NCBI RefSeq assembly: GCF_027912455.1
Contig: NZ_CP115446.1
Span: 2,627,501-2,691,500 of the forward strand
Origin: Aurantiacibacter sp. MUD61
GTDB lineage: Bacteria > Pseudomonadota > Alphaproteobacteria > Sphingomonadales > Sphingomonadaceae
Direction of reading: 5' to 3'
DNA length: 64,000 nt
Shown here one piece after another: positions 8,343-17,682 of this stretch (positions are counted from its first letter, which is position 1; each line of letters starts with the position of its first letter). A model generated the notes under the pieces. The model did no database searches, was not told the origin of the DNA, and was given only the letters and a program-made list of their open reading frames with translations. A program made the position numbers and the translations under genes.

Positions 8343-9527
8343 ATGGATGTGCAGTACACCCCCGTGGCAGGTATCGTTCTTGCAGCGATATGCGGACTGG
8401 TCCTGCTGGTGGCGGGCGTCGATCTGCTGCTGGTGGCAGGCACAATGGTCGTCTGGGTCGCATCCTTCTGGATTGCCGCCCCGCCCCCGCCCTCTGTGCG
8501 CCCGCCAGAAACAGACGGTCTAACCATTTCCCAATCCGGCATGCGTGAGCTGATCGAGAATTCGGGCCTGCCCATGCTGCTGCTCGATTCCAACCGCATC
8601 ATCGTTGCCAATGCGCAGGCGCGCGAGGAAATCGGCGCGCACGTTCTTGGACAGGACGCCCGCATCGCTCTGCGCCATCCTGCCGCAATCGACTTGCTCG
8701 CGCGCGAGGAAGGCGGCAGCGCCACGGTGCAGGGCCTTACCGGACCGCGCAGCAATTGGCAGCTGACGCTCCAGCGCATCGATTCGCGCTATAGCCTGGT
8801 CGAGCTCATCAACCGGACGGCAGAGGCGGATGTCAGCCGCGCGCATACCGATTTTGTCGCCAATGCCAGTCACGAATTGCGCACGCCGCTATCTTCGATC
8901 ATCGGCTATATGGAGACCCTCCAGGACGCAGGTGACGATCTGCCACCCGAGAAAGCGGACAAGTTCCGCGGCACCGTCCTGCGCGAAGCCCGTCGCCTAC
9001 AGGATCTCATCAACGATCTGATGAGCCTCAGCCGGGTCGAGGCGGAAAAGCACGATCAGCCGCGCGAGAGCGTCGATTTCGGACTGCTCGTCCGTCAAGC
9101 GGCGCGCGATGGTGCCGGCACCGATCGTATCGATCGTGTGTCGATCAAGGTGCCAGACGAAAAGCTGCAGGTTCGCGGCGACCCCAAGCAGCTTGAGCAG
9201 CTGGTGCGCAATTTGGTCGACAATGCGCTGAAGTACGGCGCCGAAGACAAGCCGGTGAAGGTCAAGCTTGCGACGGGCCAATATGACATGTGCGTGCTGA
9301 CGATTGCCGATAAGGGCGAAGGCATCGCTTCTGAGCACCTACCTTACCTCACCCGCCGCTTTTATCGCACCGACCCCGGTCGCAGCCGCGCCGCTGGTGG
9401 CACTGGCCTGGGCCTCGCCATCGTCAAGCACATCGTAGAGCGCCATCGCGGCCGCCTCGATATCAAGAGCAAGCTTGGCGAAGGGACGACAGTGACTGTG
9501 CGGCTTCCTTATGTCTCACAACGTTGA
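8343..9527 (+). CDS. phoR: Phosphate-regulon sensor histidine kinase PhoR
   Basis: Membrane sensor kinase that phosphorylates PhoB when phosphate is scarce and is inhibited through PhoU and the Pst transporter. The 394-residue protein starts with a membrane hairpin of two segments (about residues 7-45) with no sizeable periplasmic domain, as is typical of PhoR. A PAS-like domain (about 60-150), HisKA with 'NASHELRTPLSS' (His about 176) and HATPase ('NLVDNALKYGA' near 290, 'GGTGLGLAIVKHI') follow. An upstream extension is open, but MDVQYTPVAG at 8343 follows a Pho-box-like site and makes the standard N-terminus. It is the first gene of the Pho locus, while phoB is the last. Confidence 0.93.
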   Translation: MDVQYTPVAGIVLAAICGLVLLVAGVDLLLVAGTMVVWVASFWIAAPPPPSVRPPETDGLTISQSGMRELIENSGLPMLLLDSNRIIVANAQAREEIGAHVLGQDARIALRHPAAIDLLAREEGGSATVQGLTGPRSNWQLTLQRIDSRYSLVELINRTAEADVSRAHTDFVANASHELRTPLSSIIGYMETLQDAGDDLPPEKADKFRGTVLREARRLQDLINDLMSLSRVEAEKHDQPRESVDFGLLVRQAARDGAGTDRIDRVSIKVPDEKLQVRGDPKQLEQLVRNLVDNALKYGAEDKPVKVKLATGQYDMCVLTIADKGEGIASEHLPYLTRRFYRTDPGRSRAAGGTGLGLAIVKHIVERHRGRLDIKSKLGEGTTVTVRLPYVSQR

Positions 9528-9577
9528 GGGCAAAACACGCGGGCCTCTCAGCTCAGCTATCCACAGCTGAAATGAAA

Positions 9578-9595
9578 CTGTCACATAACTGTCAT
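9578..9595 (+). promoter_or_regulatory. Pho box before the phosphate porin
   Basis: CTGTCAC-ATAA-CTGTCAT is an almost perfect PhoB box with direct half-sites 11 bases apart, 61 bases before the favoured porin start (46 before the alternative ATG at 9641). CCTAGG at about 9604 could be the -10. Confidence 0.85.
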
Positions 9596-9655
9596 CTGCC
9601 ACGCCTAGGGGCGCGGTCACATTTTGGACATGTGACAGGAATGAGACAAACAGCC

Positions 9656-11059
9656 ATGCGCATCTTCCCGACTCTCCCGCTGCTGGCGATCGCCATGGTG
9701 GCAACGCCCGCATATGCGCAGGATGCGCATGCCAATCATGAAGAGCACCAGGCCGAAGTCGAACAGCTTCGCGCCCAGGTTGCCGCTCTTACTGCGCAGC
9801 TTGTGGCTGTGACTGAGCGCCTCGACGAGATCGAAAGCGAGCAGGCGGAAACTGCCGTGGAGATTGCTGGTCTCGAGACCGAAACGGCAGCCCTCGCCGA
9901 ATCGACCGCACCTGTCGTTACCGCCAGCACCGGCACGGAAATCAGCATGGGCGCGGCCCCCGAAGTGGAGAGCGACGACGGCTTTTCCTTCAAGCCATTC
10001 GGCCGCCTGATGCTGGATGCCGGTTTCACCGCTATTCCCGATGGTCTCGGCCTTGAAGACGGGTTTGATGTCCGCGCCCGTCGCGTGCGCCTTGGCGTGC
10101 AGGGCGATATCCCCGGCGGCTTTGGCTACAAAATGGAATTCGAGTTTGGCGGAAATGATCTCGAGATCACAGATGCGCTGCTCGAATACGAAACCGGCGA
10201 CGTCACTCTGACCGTCGGCCAGTTCAACAATTTCCAATCGATGGAAGAGCTGACCAGCAGCCGCTTCACGTCCTTCATCGAACGTGCCGCGTTCACCGAT
10301 GCCTTCGGTTTCAGTCGCCGCACCGGCATTTCCGTCGAATATGGCGCGGGCAATGTCCTCCTGCAGGGCGGCCTGTTCTCTGACAATATCGATGATCTGC
10401 CGGGCAGCGACCGGATGAGCGTCGATGCGCGCGCCGCATTCTTCCCCGAGATTGGCGATACCCAGCTGCACTTCGGCGGTTCGGTTCACTATGCCGACCT
10501 CGGTGATGACGGCGAGGTGCGTTATCGCCAGCGGCCGCTTGTCTCCTTCACGTCGGAACGGCTGATCAACACCGATCGCTTCGCTGCCGGAAGCGAATTT
10601 GACATCGGAGCGGAATTCGCCGCCGTTCACGGCCCGCTGCATTTCCACGCCGAAGCCTACCGCCGCGAAGTTGGCGGCCTGGTGAGCATGGACAACGCTG
10701 TTTTCCATGGTGCGTTTGCAGAGGCTGGCCTGTTCCTGACACAGGGTGACAGCCGCACCTATCGCGGTGGCCGTTTCAACCGCACTCGTCCTGCCCGCAC
10801 TATCGATGAAGGTGGTATCGGCGCGATCCAGCTCAATCTGCGTTACGATTTCCTCGAATTGAATGATCGCGACGCGGGTATCATCGGCGGCACCCAGAAC
10901 GGTATTTACAGTTCGCTGATCTGGACGATGACCGACTACACCCGCCTGCAGGTCAATTACGGCCGCCTCGAATATGACGATGCTCCCAATGCGCTGCCCT
11001 CTGGCGAGCAGGACTACAGCGTCGATGTCGTCGGCGTGCGTGCGGAATTCGATTTTTAA
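9656..11059 (+). CDS. Phosphate-selective porin O/P family protein
   Basis: Outer-membrane porin of the OprO/OprP family, which lets phosphate or polyphosphate enter the periplasm. Layout of the 467 residues: signal peptide ending at PAYAQ, a heptad-rich coiled coil (about 25-85, 'VEQLRAQVAALTAQL'), an Ala/Thr/Glu linker, then an aromatic-ended beta-strand barrel from 'FSFKPFGRLMLDAGF' to the terminal 'VRAEFDF', which ends in the Phe that outer-membrane assembly recognises. An alternative ATG at 9641 has AGGA directly against it. A near-perfect Pho box upstream and pstS downstream support a role in phosphate uptake. The N-terminal coiled coil probably forms the trimer stalk. Confidence 0.88.
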   Translation: MRIFPTLPLLAIAMVATPAYAQDAHANHEEHQAEVEQLRAQVAALTAQLVAVTERLDEIESEQAETAVEIAGLETETAALAESTAPVVTASTGTEISMGAAPEVESDDGFSFKPFGRLMLDAGFTAIPDGLGLEDGFDVRARRVRLGVQGDIPGGFGYKMEFEFGGNDLEITDALLEYETGDVTLTVGQFNNFQSMEELTSSRFTSFIERAAFTDAFGFSRRTGISVEYGAGNVLLQGGLFSDNIDDLPGSDRMSVDARAAFFPEIGDTQLHFGGSVHYADLGDDGEVRYRQRPLVSFTSERLINTDRFAAGSEFDIGAEFAAVHGPLHFHAEAYRREVGGLVSMDNAVFHGAFAEAGLFLTQGDSRTYRGGRFNRTRPARTIDEGGIGAIQLNLRYDFLELNDRDAGIIGGTQNGIYSSLIWTMTDYTRLQVNYGRLEYDDAPNALPSGEQDYSVDVVGVRAEFDF

Positions 11060-11103
11060 GCAAGCGAAACCATCCCGCCTCCGATTGCGAATAAGTCCGC
11101 AAT

Positions 11104-11121
11104 GCGACACAAATCTGTCGC
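11104..11121 (+). promoter_or_regulatory. Pho-box-like palindromic site before pstS
   Basis: GCGACAC-AAAT-CTGTCGC keeps the 11-base half-site phasing of a Pho box but also forms a perfect palindrome (TGCGACA-n6-TGTCGCA, 11103-11122). It lies 53 bases before pstS. Confidence 0.6.
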
Positions 11122-11174
11122 ATGACCGCAATAAGGGGCCTCTAGATCAACACCAGAAGATGAGGTCACAGACC

Positions 11175-12212
11175 ATGAAAAAGCTTTCCATTGCCATCGC
11201 AGCGCTCGCTGCAACCGGCCTTACAGCCTGCGGTTCGCAGGATGGCGCCAGCGGTGACAGCCGCAACGCAATCCACGCTGTCGGCTCTTCCACCGTATAT
11301 CCGTTCGCCACGCGCATCTCGGAAATTTTCAGCCGTGAGCACCCCGATTTCCCTGCCGCGAACATCGAATCGATCGGCACCGGTGGCGGCATGGCTGCAT
11401 TCTGCTCGGGCGTCGGTTACGACACGCCCGATTTCGCGCAGGCGTCGCGTCGCATGAAGCTGAGCGAGTTTGAAACCTGCCAGGAAAATGGCGTGACCGA
11501 GATCGTCGAAATCCAGGTCGGCATGGACGGTATCGCTTTTGCCTCGGCCCAGGGCGGCATCACCATGAACCTGACGCCAGAAATCGTGTACCGCGCGATC
11601 GCTGCAAACCCCTATGGCGAAGAGCAGACCAATGAGACCTGGTCGGATGTCGATCCCTCGCTGCCCGATCTGCCGATCCTCGTCTACGGCCCGCCGAGCA
11701 CCTCCGGCACGCGCGATGCGCTGGCTGAGCTGATCCTTGAAGTTGGCTGCGAAGACGGCCCGCTTCCCGAAGGTCTGGAAGAAGAAGAGCAGGATCGCAT
11801 CTGCACTGAAGTGCGTTCGGACGGCAAATATGTCGATCAGGGCGAGCAGGACAATCTGATCGTCTCCAAAATCGAGACCAACCCGAATGCCGTTGGCGTT
11901 TTCGGCTATTCCTACCTTGAAGCAAACTCCGATCGTGTGCAGGGCCTGCCCATGAATGGTGTCGATCCGACCTATGACAATATCTCCAGCTTCGCCTACC
12001 CCGGCGCACGCCCGCTGTTCATCTACCTGAAGAAAGAACACGTCGGAGTGATCCCCGGTATTGAGGAATTCCTCGCAACCTGGGTTGCAAACTGGGGTGA
12101 AGACGGTCCACTGGCAGAAATCGGCCTGGTCACGAATCGTGGAGAAGTCCGCGACGCCATGACCGCTGCGACGACCGAATTCCCGGTCCTGACCGCAGAA
12201 GACCTTCAGTAA
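11175..12212 (+). CDS. pstS: Phosphate ABC transporter substrate-binding protein PstS
   Basis: Periplasmic high-affinity phosphate-binding protein that feeds the PstCAB permease. The 345-residue precursor has a signal peptide ending in a lipobox-like 'LTAC' (Cys about 17), so it may be a lipoprotein. Typical phosphate-binding blocks follow: 'HAVGSSTVYPFATRI', 'IESIGTGGGMAAFCSG' and 'YGPPSTSGTRDALAE'. An acidic insert ('EGLEEEEQDR') precedes 'QGEQDNLIVSKI'. GAGG lies about 9 bases before the ATG. It is the first gene of pstSCAB-phoU behind a Pho-box-like palindrome. Confidence 0.95.
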   Translation: MKKLSIAIAALAATGLTACGSQDGASGDSRNAIHAVGSSTVYPFATRISEIFSREHPDFPAANIESIGTGGGMAAFCSGVGYDTPDFAQASRRMKLSEFETCQENGVTEIVEIQVGMDGIAFASAQGGITMNLTPEIVYRAIAANPYGEEQTNETWSDVDPSLPDLPILVYGPPSTSGTRDALAELILEVGCEDGPLPEGLEEEEQDRICTEVRSDGKYVDQGEQDNLIVSKIETNPNAVGVFGYSYLEANSDRVQGLPMNGVDPTYDNISSFAYPGARPLFIYLKKEHVGVIPGIEEFLATWVANWGEDGPLAEIGLVTNRGEVRDAMTAATTEFPVLTAEDLQ

Positions 12213-12229
12213 GGGTATAATCGCACACT

Positions 12230-13612
12230 ATGTCACCAGCCATACCGCTTCTCCTCGCCATCGGGCTTGGGCTTGCCGGATGGCTGGTGGCCCGTGCCCG
12301 CGCGTGGACGTTCAAACGCAGCGCGCCTGAGGGGCGGATCGCCGCCCTACCCAGCTATCACGCGTGGTACGCCGCGCTGTGGATCGTTGTTCCGCTGATC
12401 CTGTGGTTCCTGATCTGGAACGGGATTTCGGGCCAACTTGTCCTAAGTTCCGTCCTCGCCAGCCCGGAAGCGCAATCGCTGCCGGAGTTTGGCCTGCGCC
12501 GCGATTCCATCCTGATCGAAGCCCGCAACATTGCCGAGGGCAATGCCGGGCTCAGCATGAATGACGAAGCTGTCGCGCTTGCCGAACCATTCCGGCAGGC
12601 GATGCAGCGTTACGATCTCATCGGCCTCATAGTCGGCCTGCTGATCGGCGGTGCTGGAGCCGCATGGGCTTTCCTCCGGCTGAAGCCCGATTTCGCTGCG
12701 CGCACGAAGGTGGAACGCCTAGTTCTCGCTGCGCTGCTCATCGCCTCACTCGTCGCCATCCTGACGACTTTCGGCATTCTGGTGACGCTGGTTTACGAGA
12801 CCATTTTGTTCTTCGGCAAAGTCTCACCGATAGATTTCCTGTTCGGCACCCAATGGAACCCCGATCCGATGAGCACCGGGTCGGTCGATGGTGATCGTTA
12901 TGGTGCCATTCCGCTGTTCTGGGGAACGCTCTTCATCGGTGCGATTATCGCCATGATCGTCGCCATTCCGCTGGGTATGATGAGCGCGATTTACCTCACC
13001 CAATATGCGCCTGCAAAGATGCGTGCCTGGGTGAAACCCGCGCTCGAAATTCTCGCCGGTGTGCCGACAGTGGTTTACGGCTATTTCGCCGCGCTCACGA
13101 TTGCTCCCGCCATCCGCGATATCGCCGTCACTCTTGGCGCGTCCAATCCCTCCAGCGAAAGCGCGCTGGCTGCTGGCCTGGTGATGGGCGTGATGATCAT
13201 CCCGTTCGTCTCCTCCATGGCTGACGATTCCATTGCTGCCGTGCCGCAGGCCATGCGCGACGGCTCGCTCGCCATGGGCGCAACGACCAATGAAACCATT
13301 CGCCGCGTGCTCGTGCCAGCCGCGCTGCCCGGTATTGTCGGCGGGGTGATGCTCGCCATCAGCCGCGCCATCGGTGAAACCATGATCGTGGTGATGGCCG
13401 CCTCTACTGCGGCCAATCTCTCCGCCAACCCGCTCGAATCCATGACGACCGTAACGGTGCAGATCGTCGCGCTGCTGACGGGTGAAGGCAGTTTCGACCA
13501 TCCAGCAACCCTCGCCGCGTTCGCGCTGGGCTTTGTGCTGTTCATGGTCACGCTGGCGCTCAACTTTATCGCCCTGCGCGTCGTGAAGAGGTTCCGTGAA
13601 GCCTATGAGTAA
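12230..13612 (+). CDS. pstC: Phosphate ABC transporter permease PstC
   Basis: Inner-membrane permease of the PstSCAB phosphate importer. The 460-residue protein has a long N-terminal extension with two or three extra hydrophobic segments (about 1-190), common in alphaproteobacterial PstC. The BPD_transp_1 permease core follows (about 220-450), with the coupling loop 'AMRDGSLAMGATTNETIRRV' that docks on PstB. It starts 17 bases after pstS and its last 8 bases overlap pstA, so translation is coupled. Confidence 0.94.
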   Translation: MSPAIPLLLAIGLGLAGWLVARARAWTFKRSAPEGRIAALPSYHAWYAALWIVVPLILWFLIWNGISGQLVLSSVLASPEAQSLPEFGLRRDSILIEARNIAEGNAGLSMNDEAVALAEPFRQAMQRYDLIGLIVGLLIGGAGAAWAFLRLKPDFAARTKVERLVLAALLIASLVAILTTFGILVTLVYETILFFGKVSPIDFLFGTQWNPDPMSTGSVDGDRYGAIPLFWGTLFIGAIIAMIVAIPLGMMSAIYLTQYAPAKMRAWVKPALEILAGVPTVVYGYFAALTIAPAIRDIAVTLGASNPSSESALAAGLVMGVMIIPFVSSMADDSIAAVPQAMRDGSLAMGATTNETIRRVLVPAALPGIVGGVMLAISRAIGETMIVVMAASTAANLSANPLESMTTVTVQIVALLTGEGSFDHPATLAAFALGFVLFMVTLALNFIALRVVKRFREAYE

Positions 13613-14855
13613 CGCACAAGCCCCCACGCGCACGGCCGCTTTCGAAGCCCGGCTGAAGAAGCGCTATGCAGCAGAACGCCGATTCAAGGCGATCGGCCTG
13701 TCGGCCATCATCTTTTCCATGATCGTGCTGCTCTTCCTGCTCGCCACCATGACGATCAACGGCATCGGCGGCTTCCAGCGGGCAGAACTGCGCGTGGACA
13801 TTGATTTCCCCGACATGGGCCTCTCGCTCCCGCCGGGTGAATTGGATCATAATGATGCGATCCAGCGGCTCGGCAATCAGGGCCTGCGCGATGTCGTGCA
13901 ATTCAGCGCCGAACAGACGCTGGGTGCCGAGGGCGCAGAGCATGTGAATGGTGAGGCCTGGCGCCTCGTCGCCGAAGAAATCTACGCCGATCCCCGCATC
14001 CTGCAGAGCGAAGCAAGCTTCTGGCTGCCCACCAGCGAGGATCTCGCGAGCGCCTACGCCGGGGACGGACAGTTGCCGCTGCAGCCACTTGCAGAGGATC
14101 TGGCTGAGCGCGATCTGCTGGCAGACAATTTCGACGTCGGCTTCCTCGCCCGCGCCGATGCCACCGATCCGCAGCTGGTCGGCATCTGGGGCGCGCTGAA
14201 GGGCTCGATCCTGACGATGATCGTTACCTTGCTGCTCGCCTTCCCGGTGGGCGTGCTGGCCGCTCTCTACCTTGAAGAATATGCGCCGAAGAACCGCTGG
14301 ACGGACATTATCGAGGTCTCGATCAACAACCTTGCCGCCGTGCCTTCCATCATTTTTGGCCTGCTTGGCATGGCCGTATTCCTAGCGATCTTCCCCAGCA
14401 TGCGCTCGGCTCCGCTGATCGGCGGTATGACGCTGGCGCTGATGACGATGCCCGTCATCGTGATTTCGGGACGCAACGCGATCAAGGCGGTTCCGCCGTC
14501 GATCCGCGATGGTGCGCTGGCCGTGGGCGCGAGCCCTGTGCAGGTGGTGTTCCACCATGTCCTGCCGCTCGCCCTGCCCGGTATCCTTACCGGCACCATT
14601 ATCGGCATGGCTCGTGCGCTGGGAGAGACCGCGCCGCTGCTGCTGATCGGCATGCGCGCTTTCGTCGCCACGCCGCCTTCGGGCTTTACCGATAATGCCA
14701 CCGTGCTGCCTATGCAGATCTTCCTGTGGTCCGATGAAATCGACCGCGGTTTCGTCGAACGCACCAGCGCGGCGATTATTGTGCTATTGATATTCCTCCT
14801 GCTGATGAATGGCCTCGCCATCTATCTGCGCAACCGCTTCGAGAAGAAATGGTGA
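13605..14855 (+). CDS. pstA: Phosphate ABC transporter permease PstA
   Basis: Second permease subunit of the Pst importer, 416 residues. An N-terminal segment with one membrane helix and a roughly 130-residue soluble portion (about 60-190) precedes the permease core (about 200-410), whose coupling loop is '[20 protein letters not shown]'. ATG 13605 overlaps the pstC stop within ATGAGTAA; a GTG at 13596 would add three residues. The gene overlaps pstB by a few bases at its end. Confidence 0.94.
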   Translation: MSNAQAPTRTAAFEARLKKRYAAERRFKAIGLSAIIFSMIVLLFLLATMTINGIGGFQRAELRVDIDFPDMGLSLPPGELDHNDAIQRLGNQGLRDVVQFSAEQTLGAEGAEHVNGEAWRLVAEEIYADPRILQSEASFWLPTSEDLASAYAGDGQLPLQPLAEDLAERDLLADNFDVGFLARADATDPQLVGIWGALKGSILTMIVTLLLAFPVGVLAALYLEEYAPKNRWTDIIEVSINNLAAVPSIIFGLLGMAVFLAIFPSMRSAPLIGGMTLALMTMPVIVISGRNAIKAVPPSIRDGALAVGASPVQVVFHHVLPLALPGILTGTIIGMARALGETAPLLLIGMRAFVATPPSGFTDNATVLPMQIFLWSDEIDRGFVERTSAAIIVLLIFLLLMNGLAIYLRNRFEKKW

Positions 14856-15685
14856 TGCAAGACACAGCCGATTCCCCGATTGCCGAAATGGCGCAGTCCA
14901 ACGCCGCCGCGGAGGCCGTTGAGCCGACCGAGGTGAAGATGAGCGCGCGCGGCGTCTCCGTCTATTACGGTGACAAGCAGGCGATCAACGAAGTAGATAT
15001 CGATGTTTACCAGGAATTCGTGACCGCCTTCATCGGCCCGTCGGGCTGCGGCAAATCGACTTTCCTGCGCGCACTCAACCGCATGAATGACACCATCCCG
15101 TCTGCCCGTGTCACCGGCACGATCGAACTGGATGGCGAGGATATCTACGCCAGCGGCATGGATGTCGTGCAGCTGCGCGCCCGCGTGGGCATGGTGTTCC
15201 AGAAGCCCAATCCCTTCCCCAAGTCGATCTATGACAACATCGCCTATGGCCCGAAGATCCACGGTCTGGCCGAAGGCAAGGCAGAGCTCGACGCGATTGT
15301 CGAGAAGAGCCTTCGCCGCGCCGGCCTGTGGGAAGAAGTGAAAGATCGCCTGCAAGATTCGGGCACCGCGCTTTCGGGCGGCCAGCAGCAGCGCCTGTGC
15401 ATCGCGCGCGCCATCGCTGTCGACCCCGAAGTCATCCTAATGGACGAGCCGTGTTCGGCGCTCGATCCCATCGCGACCGCCAAAATCGAGGAACTGATCG
15501 ACGATTTGCGCGGTAATTATGCGATAGTGATCGTTACTCACTCCATGCAGCAGGCCGCCCGCGTTTCGCAACGAACGGCCTTTTTCCATCTGGGCAATCT
15601 GGTAGAATACGGTCACACATCGGACATATTCACCAATCCGACGCAGCAGCGCACCCAGGATTACATCACCGGTAGGTACGGCTAA
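14849..15685 (+). CDS. pstB: Phosphate ABC transporter ATP-binding protein PstB
   Basis: ATPase that powers phosphate import and takes part in signalling to PhoR through PhoU. The 278-residue protein has Walker A 'GPSGCGKST' (about 62-70), Q loop '[15 protein letters not shown]', ABC signature 'LSGGQQQR' (about 175), Walker B '[13 protein letters not shown]' and the switch His in 'VIVTHSMQQ'. The first 30 residues are an Ala/Glu-rich extension before the usual start near '[12 protein letters not shown]'. Starts at ATG 14849 or ATG 14855 are both possible, each overlapping the pstA stop. Confidence 0.96.
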   Translation: MVMQDTADSPIAEMAQSNAAAEAVEPTEVKMSARGVSVYYGDKQAINEVDIDVYQEFVTAFIGPSGCGKSTFLRALNRMNDTIPSARVTGTIELDGEDIYASGMDVVQLRARVGMVFQKPNPFPKSIYDNIAYGPKIHGLAEGKAELDAIVEKSLRRAGLWEEVKDRLQDSGTALSGGQQQRLCIARAIAVDPEVILMDEPCSALDPIATAKIEELIDDLRGNYAIVIVTHSMQQAARVSQRTAFFHLGNLVEYGHTSDIFTNPTQQRTQDYITGRYG

Positions 15686-15688
15686 CTT

Positions 15689-16354
15689 ATGGACCATACA
15701 GTCAAAGCCTTTGACGAAGACATCACCCATATCCGCGGATTGATCGCGGAAATGGGCGGGCTTGCCGAACTCGCCATCAGCGAGGCGCTGAGCGCGCTTG
15801 TGTCCGGGGACGAAGAGCTCGCCAAACAGGTGATCGAACGCGATGAGAAGCTCGACGCGCTTGAAGCAGAGGTCGATGCCATGGCCGTGCGCGTGCTCGC
15901 TTTGCGTGCGCCGATGGCCGATGACCTTCGCGAAATCGTCGCCGCGCTGAAAATCAGCGGCGTTGTCGAACGCATCGGTGATTACGCCAAGAACATTGCC
16001 AAGCGGATCGGCCGGATCGAGGGTCGCGCGACGTTTGAACCGCTCACCCTGCTGCCCGCCATGGGCGAGCTCGCCGCCGAAATGGTGCATGACGTGCTGA
16101 CGGCTTTTGCCGCGCGTGACCCGATCCTGGCCCGCGAAGTGATCGAGCGCGATGACAAGGTCGATGCGTTTTACGACAGCATTTTCCGCAATGTTGTCAG
16201 CCACATGGTAGAAAATCCGAAAACCATCAGCAGCGCAGCGCAGCTGCTGTTCGTCGCCCGCAATATTGAGCGGATCGGTGACCACGCGACCAATGTGGCC
16301 GAAATGGTCCACTATTCCGCCACCGGTAGCTATCCTGACGATATCGAGCGCTGA
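15689..16354 (+). CDS. phoU: Phosphate signalling complex protein PhoU
   Basis: Cytoplasmic negative regulator that links the Pst transporter to PhoR and represses the Pho regulon when phosphate is ample. The 221-residue protein is the usual tandem of two three-helix PhoU domains. The metal-binding type motif appears in both halves ('VERIGDYAKNIAKR' and 'IERIGDHATNVAEM'). It starts 3 bases after pstB and so belongs to the same operon. About 110 bases with their own Pho box separate it from phoB. Confidence 0.95.
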   Translation: MDHTVKAFDEDITHIRGLIAEMGGLAELAISEALSALVSGDEELAKQVIERDEKLDALEAEVDAMAVRVLALRAPMADDLREIVAALKISGVVERIGDYAKNIAKRIGRIEGRATFEPLTLLPAMGELAAEMVHDVLTAFAARDPILAREVIERDDKVDAFYDSIFRNVVSHMVENPKTISSAAQLLFVARNIERIGDHATNVAEMVHYSATGSYPDDIER

Positions 16355-16394
16355 TCGGTTATCCGGCGATATGGCGGGCCCGGTTGCAACAAAA

Positions 16395-16412
16395 CTGCCA
16401 TGAAAGTGTCAT
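16395..16412 (+). promoter_or_regulatory. Pho box before phoB
   Basis: CTGCCAT-GAAA-GTGTCAT matches the PhoB consensus in both half-sites with correct 11-base phasing, 50 bases before the phoB start. It indicates positive autoregulation from a promoter separate from pst-phoU. Confidence 0.8.
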
Positions 16413-16462
16413 ATGCCCTCACCGAAGGCGCCCGGATGGCGGGCGGCTGAACGGAGACAAGC

Positions 16463-17152
16463 ATGTCCAGTCCCAAGCTTCTGCTGGTGGAAGACGATAG
16501 CGCGCTGTCCGAATTGCTCGAATATCGGTTCGAGAATGAAGGCTACAGCGTGCGCGCTACGCCGGATGGCGATGAGGCGCTCGTTCTTGCCTCGGAAGAT
16601 CCGCCCGATCTGGTCATCCTCGACTGGATGATCGAAGGGGTCAGCGGCATCGAAGTCTGCCGCCGCCTGCGCCGCGAGAAAGCCACTGCGCATGTCCCTA
16701 TCATCATGCTGACCGCGCGCGAGGCGGAAGACGACCGGGTGCGCGGCCTTGAAACCGGTGCCGATGATTATCTCACCAAGCCCTTCAGTCCGCGCGAGTT
16801 GTTGGCGCGAGTCGCGGCCGTCCTGCGCCGCGTGCGTCCTGCTCTGGCAGGCGAAACGATCGAAGTTGGGGACCTGCGGCTCGATCCGGTGGCGCATCGG
16901 CTTGAACGGCGCGGCAAGGAATTGCAGCTTGGCCCTACCGAGTATCGCTTGATCAAATTCTTCATGGAGCACCCGCGCCGGGTCTTTTCGCGCGGGCAAT
17001 TGCTCGACGCTGTCTGGGGCACCGGCAGCGAGATCGAAGAACGTACAGTCGACGTACATATTCGCCGCCTAAGGAAGGCGATCTCGCACGAAAAAGCGCC
17101 TGATCCCATCCGTACGGTGCGATCTGCCGGATACGCGCTGGAACCAGTTTAG
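16463..17152 (+). CDS. phoB: Phosphate-regulon response regulator PhoB
   Basis: OmpR/PhoB-family transcription factor that activates phosphate-starvation genes by binding Pho boxes. The 229-residue protein has a receiver domain with acidic pocket 'VEDDS' (10-14) and acceptor Asp in 'LVILDWM' (about 53), switch Thr in 'IIMLTAREAE' and Lys in 'LTKPFSPREL'. A winged-helix domain (about 130-229) carries 'TVDVHIRRLRKAI' as its recognition helix. An ATG-adjacent GGAGA supports the start. Its position at the end of phoR-porin-pstSCAB-phoU, with its own Pho box, makes the assignment firm. Confidence 0.95.
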   Translation: MSSPKLLLVEDDSALSELLEYRFENEGYSVRATPDGDEALVLASEDPPDLVILDWMIEGVSGIEVCRRLRREKATAHVPIIMLTAREAEDDRVRGLETGADDYLTKPFSPRELLARVAAVLRRVRPALAGETIEVGDLRLDPVAHRLERRGKELQLGPTEYRLIKFFMEHPRRVFSRGQLLDAVWGTGSEIEERTVDVHIRRLRKAISHEKAPDPIRTVRSAGYALEPV

Positions 17153-17363
17153 CAGTTGAGCATTTGATAACGCAGGTGCAGCATAAACCGAGTGAGGAAT
17201 TTTTTACCCGTTTTTCAAAGTCATTGTTGTTGTAGGAATGTCACTTCAACGCACATATGGCTCGCTTCGAGACAAAATTTGCCGCTGCGGGTTCACATCA
17301 TACCGCAATTGCGATATACGACCGTCAACTATAGAGAAACCTCCCCAGAAACGAGGACACGTA

Positions 17364-17591
17364 ATGAAGAAGATTATTTCCAGTGCAGTCGCCGCCGGGC
17401 TTATGCTCGGCTCCACCGCCGCCGTTGCGGCGCCAGCTATTGACCGTGAAGGTGCTCCGGTACTGAACGCTGAAGAAGCTGGCATGGATGCTGGCGTCAT
17501 TGCCGCTATCCTCGCAGCTCTGGCTGCTATCGGTCTCGTCATTCTTCTTGAAGACAATGAAGACGACGATCCGTTGCCGATGAGCCCGTAG
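17364..17591 (+). CDS. Small secreted or membrane protein with acidic tail
   Basis: A 75-residue protein that I do not recognise as a named family. It has a signal peptide (MKKIISSAVAAGLMLGSTAAVAA, cleavage after AVAA), a short polar stretch, a hydrophobic helix 'VIAAILAALAAIGLVILL' and an acidic end 'EDNEDDDPLPMSP'. This fits a small exported protein held in the membrane by one helix. GAGGA lies about 8 bases upstream, and a textbook terminator follows the stop, so it is a monocistronic gene. Function unknown. Confidence 0.7.
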   Translation: MKKIISSAVAAGLMLGSTAAVAAPAIDREGAPVLNAEEAGMDAGVIAAILAALAAIGLVILLEDNEDDDPLPMSP

Positions 17592-17615
17592 TCCACGGCG
17601 CTAAATCGAATTTTG

Positions 17616-17647
17616 AAAACCCCCGCTTCGGCGGGGGTTTTTGTTTG
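17616..17647. terminator. Bidirectional Rho-independent terminator
   Basis: An AAAACCCCCGC-TTCG-GCGGGGGTTTT stem with T tract serves the small secreted gene and, by symmetry, the leftward extensin-like gene. Confidence 0.92.
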
Positions 17648-17682
17648 TCTGGTATCATTTTGCTGCCTTCTGACGCACCCGA

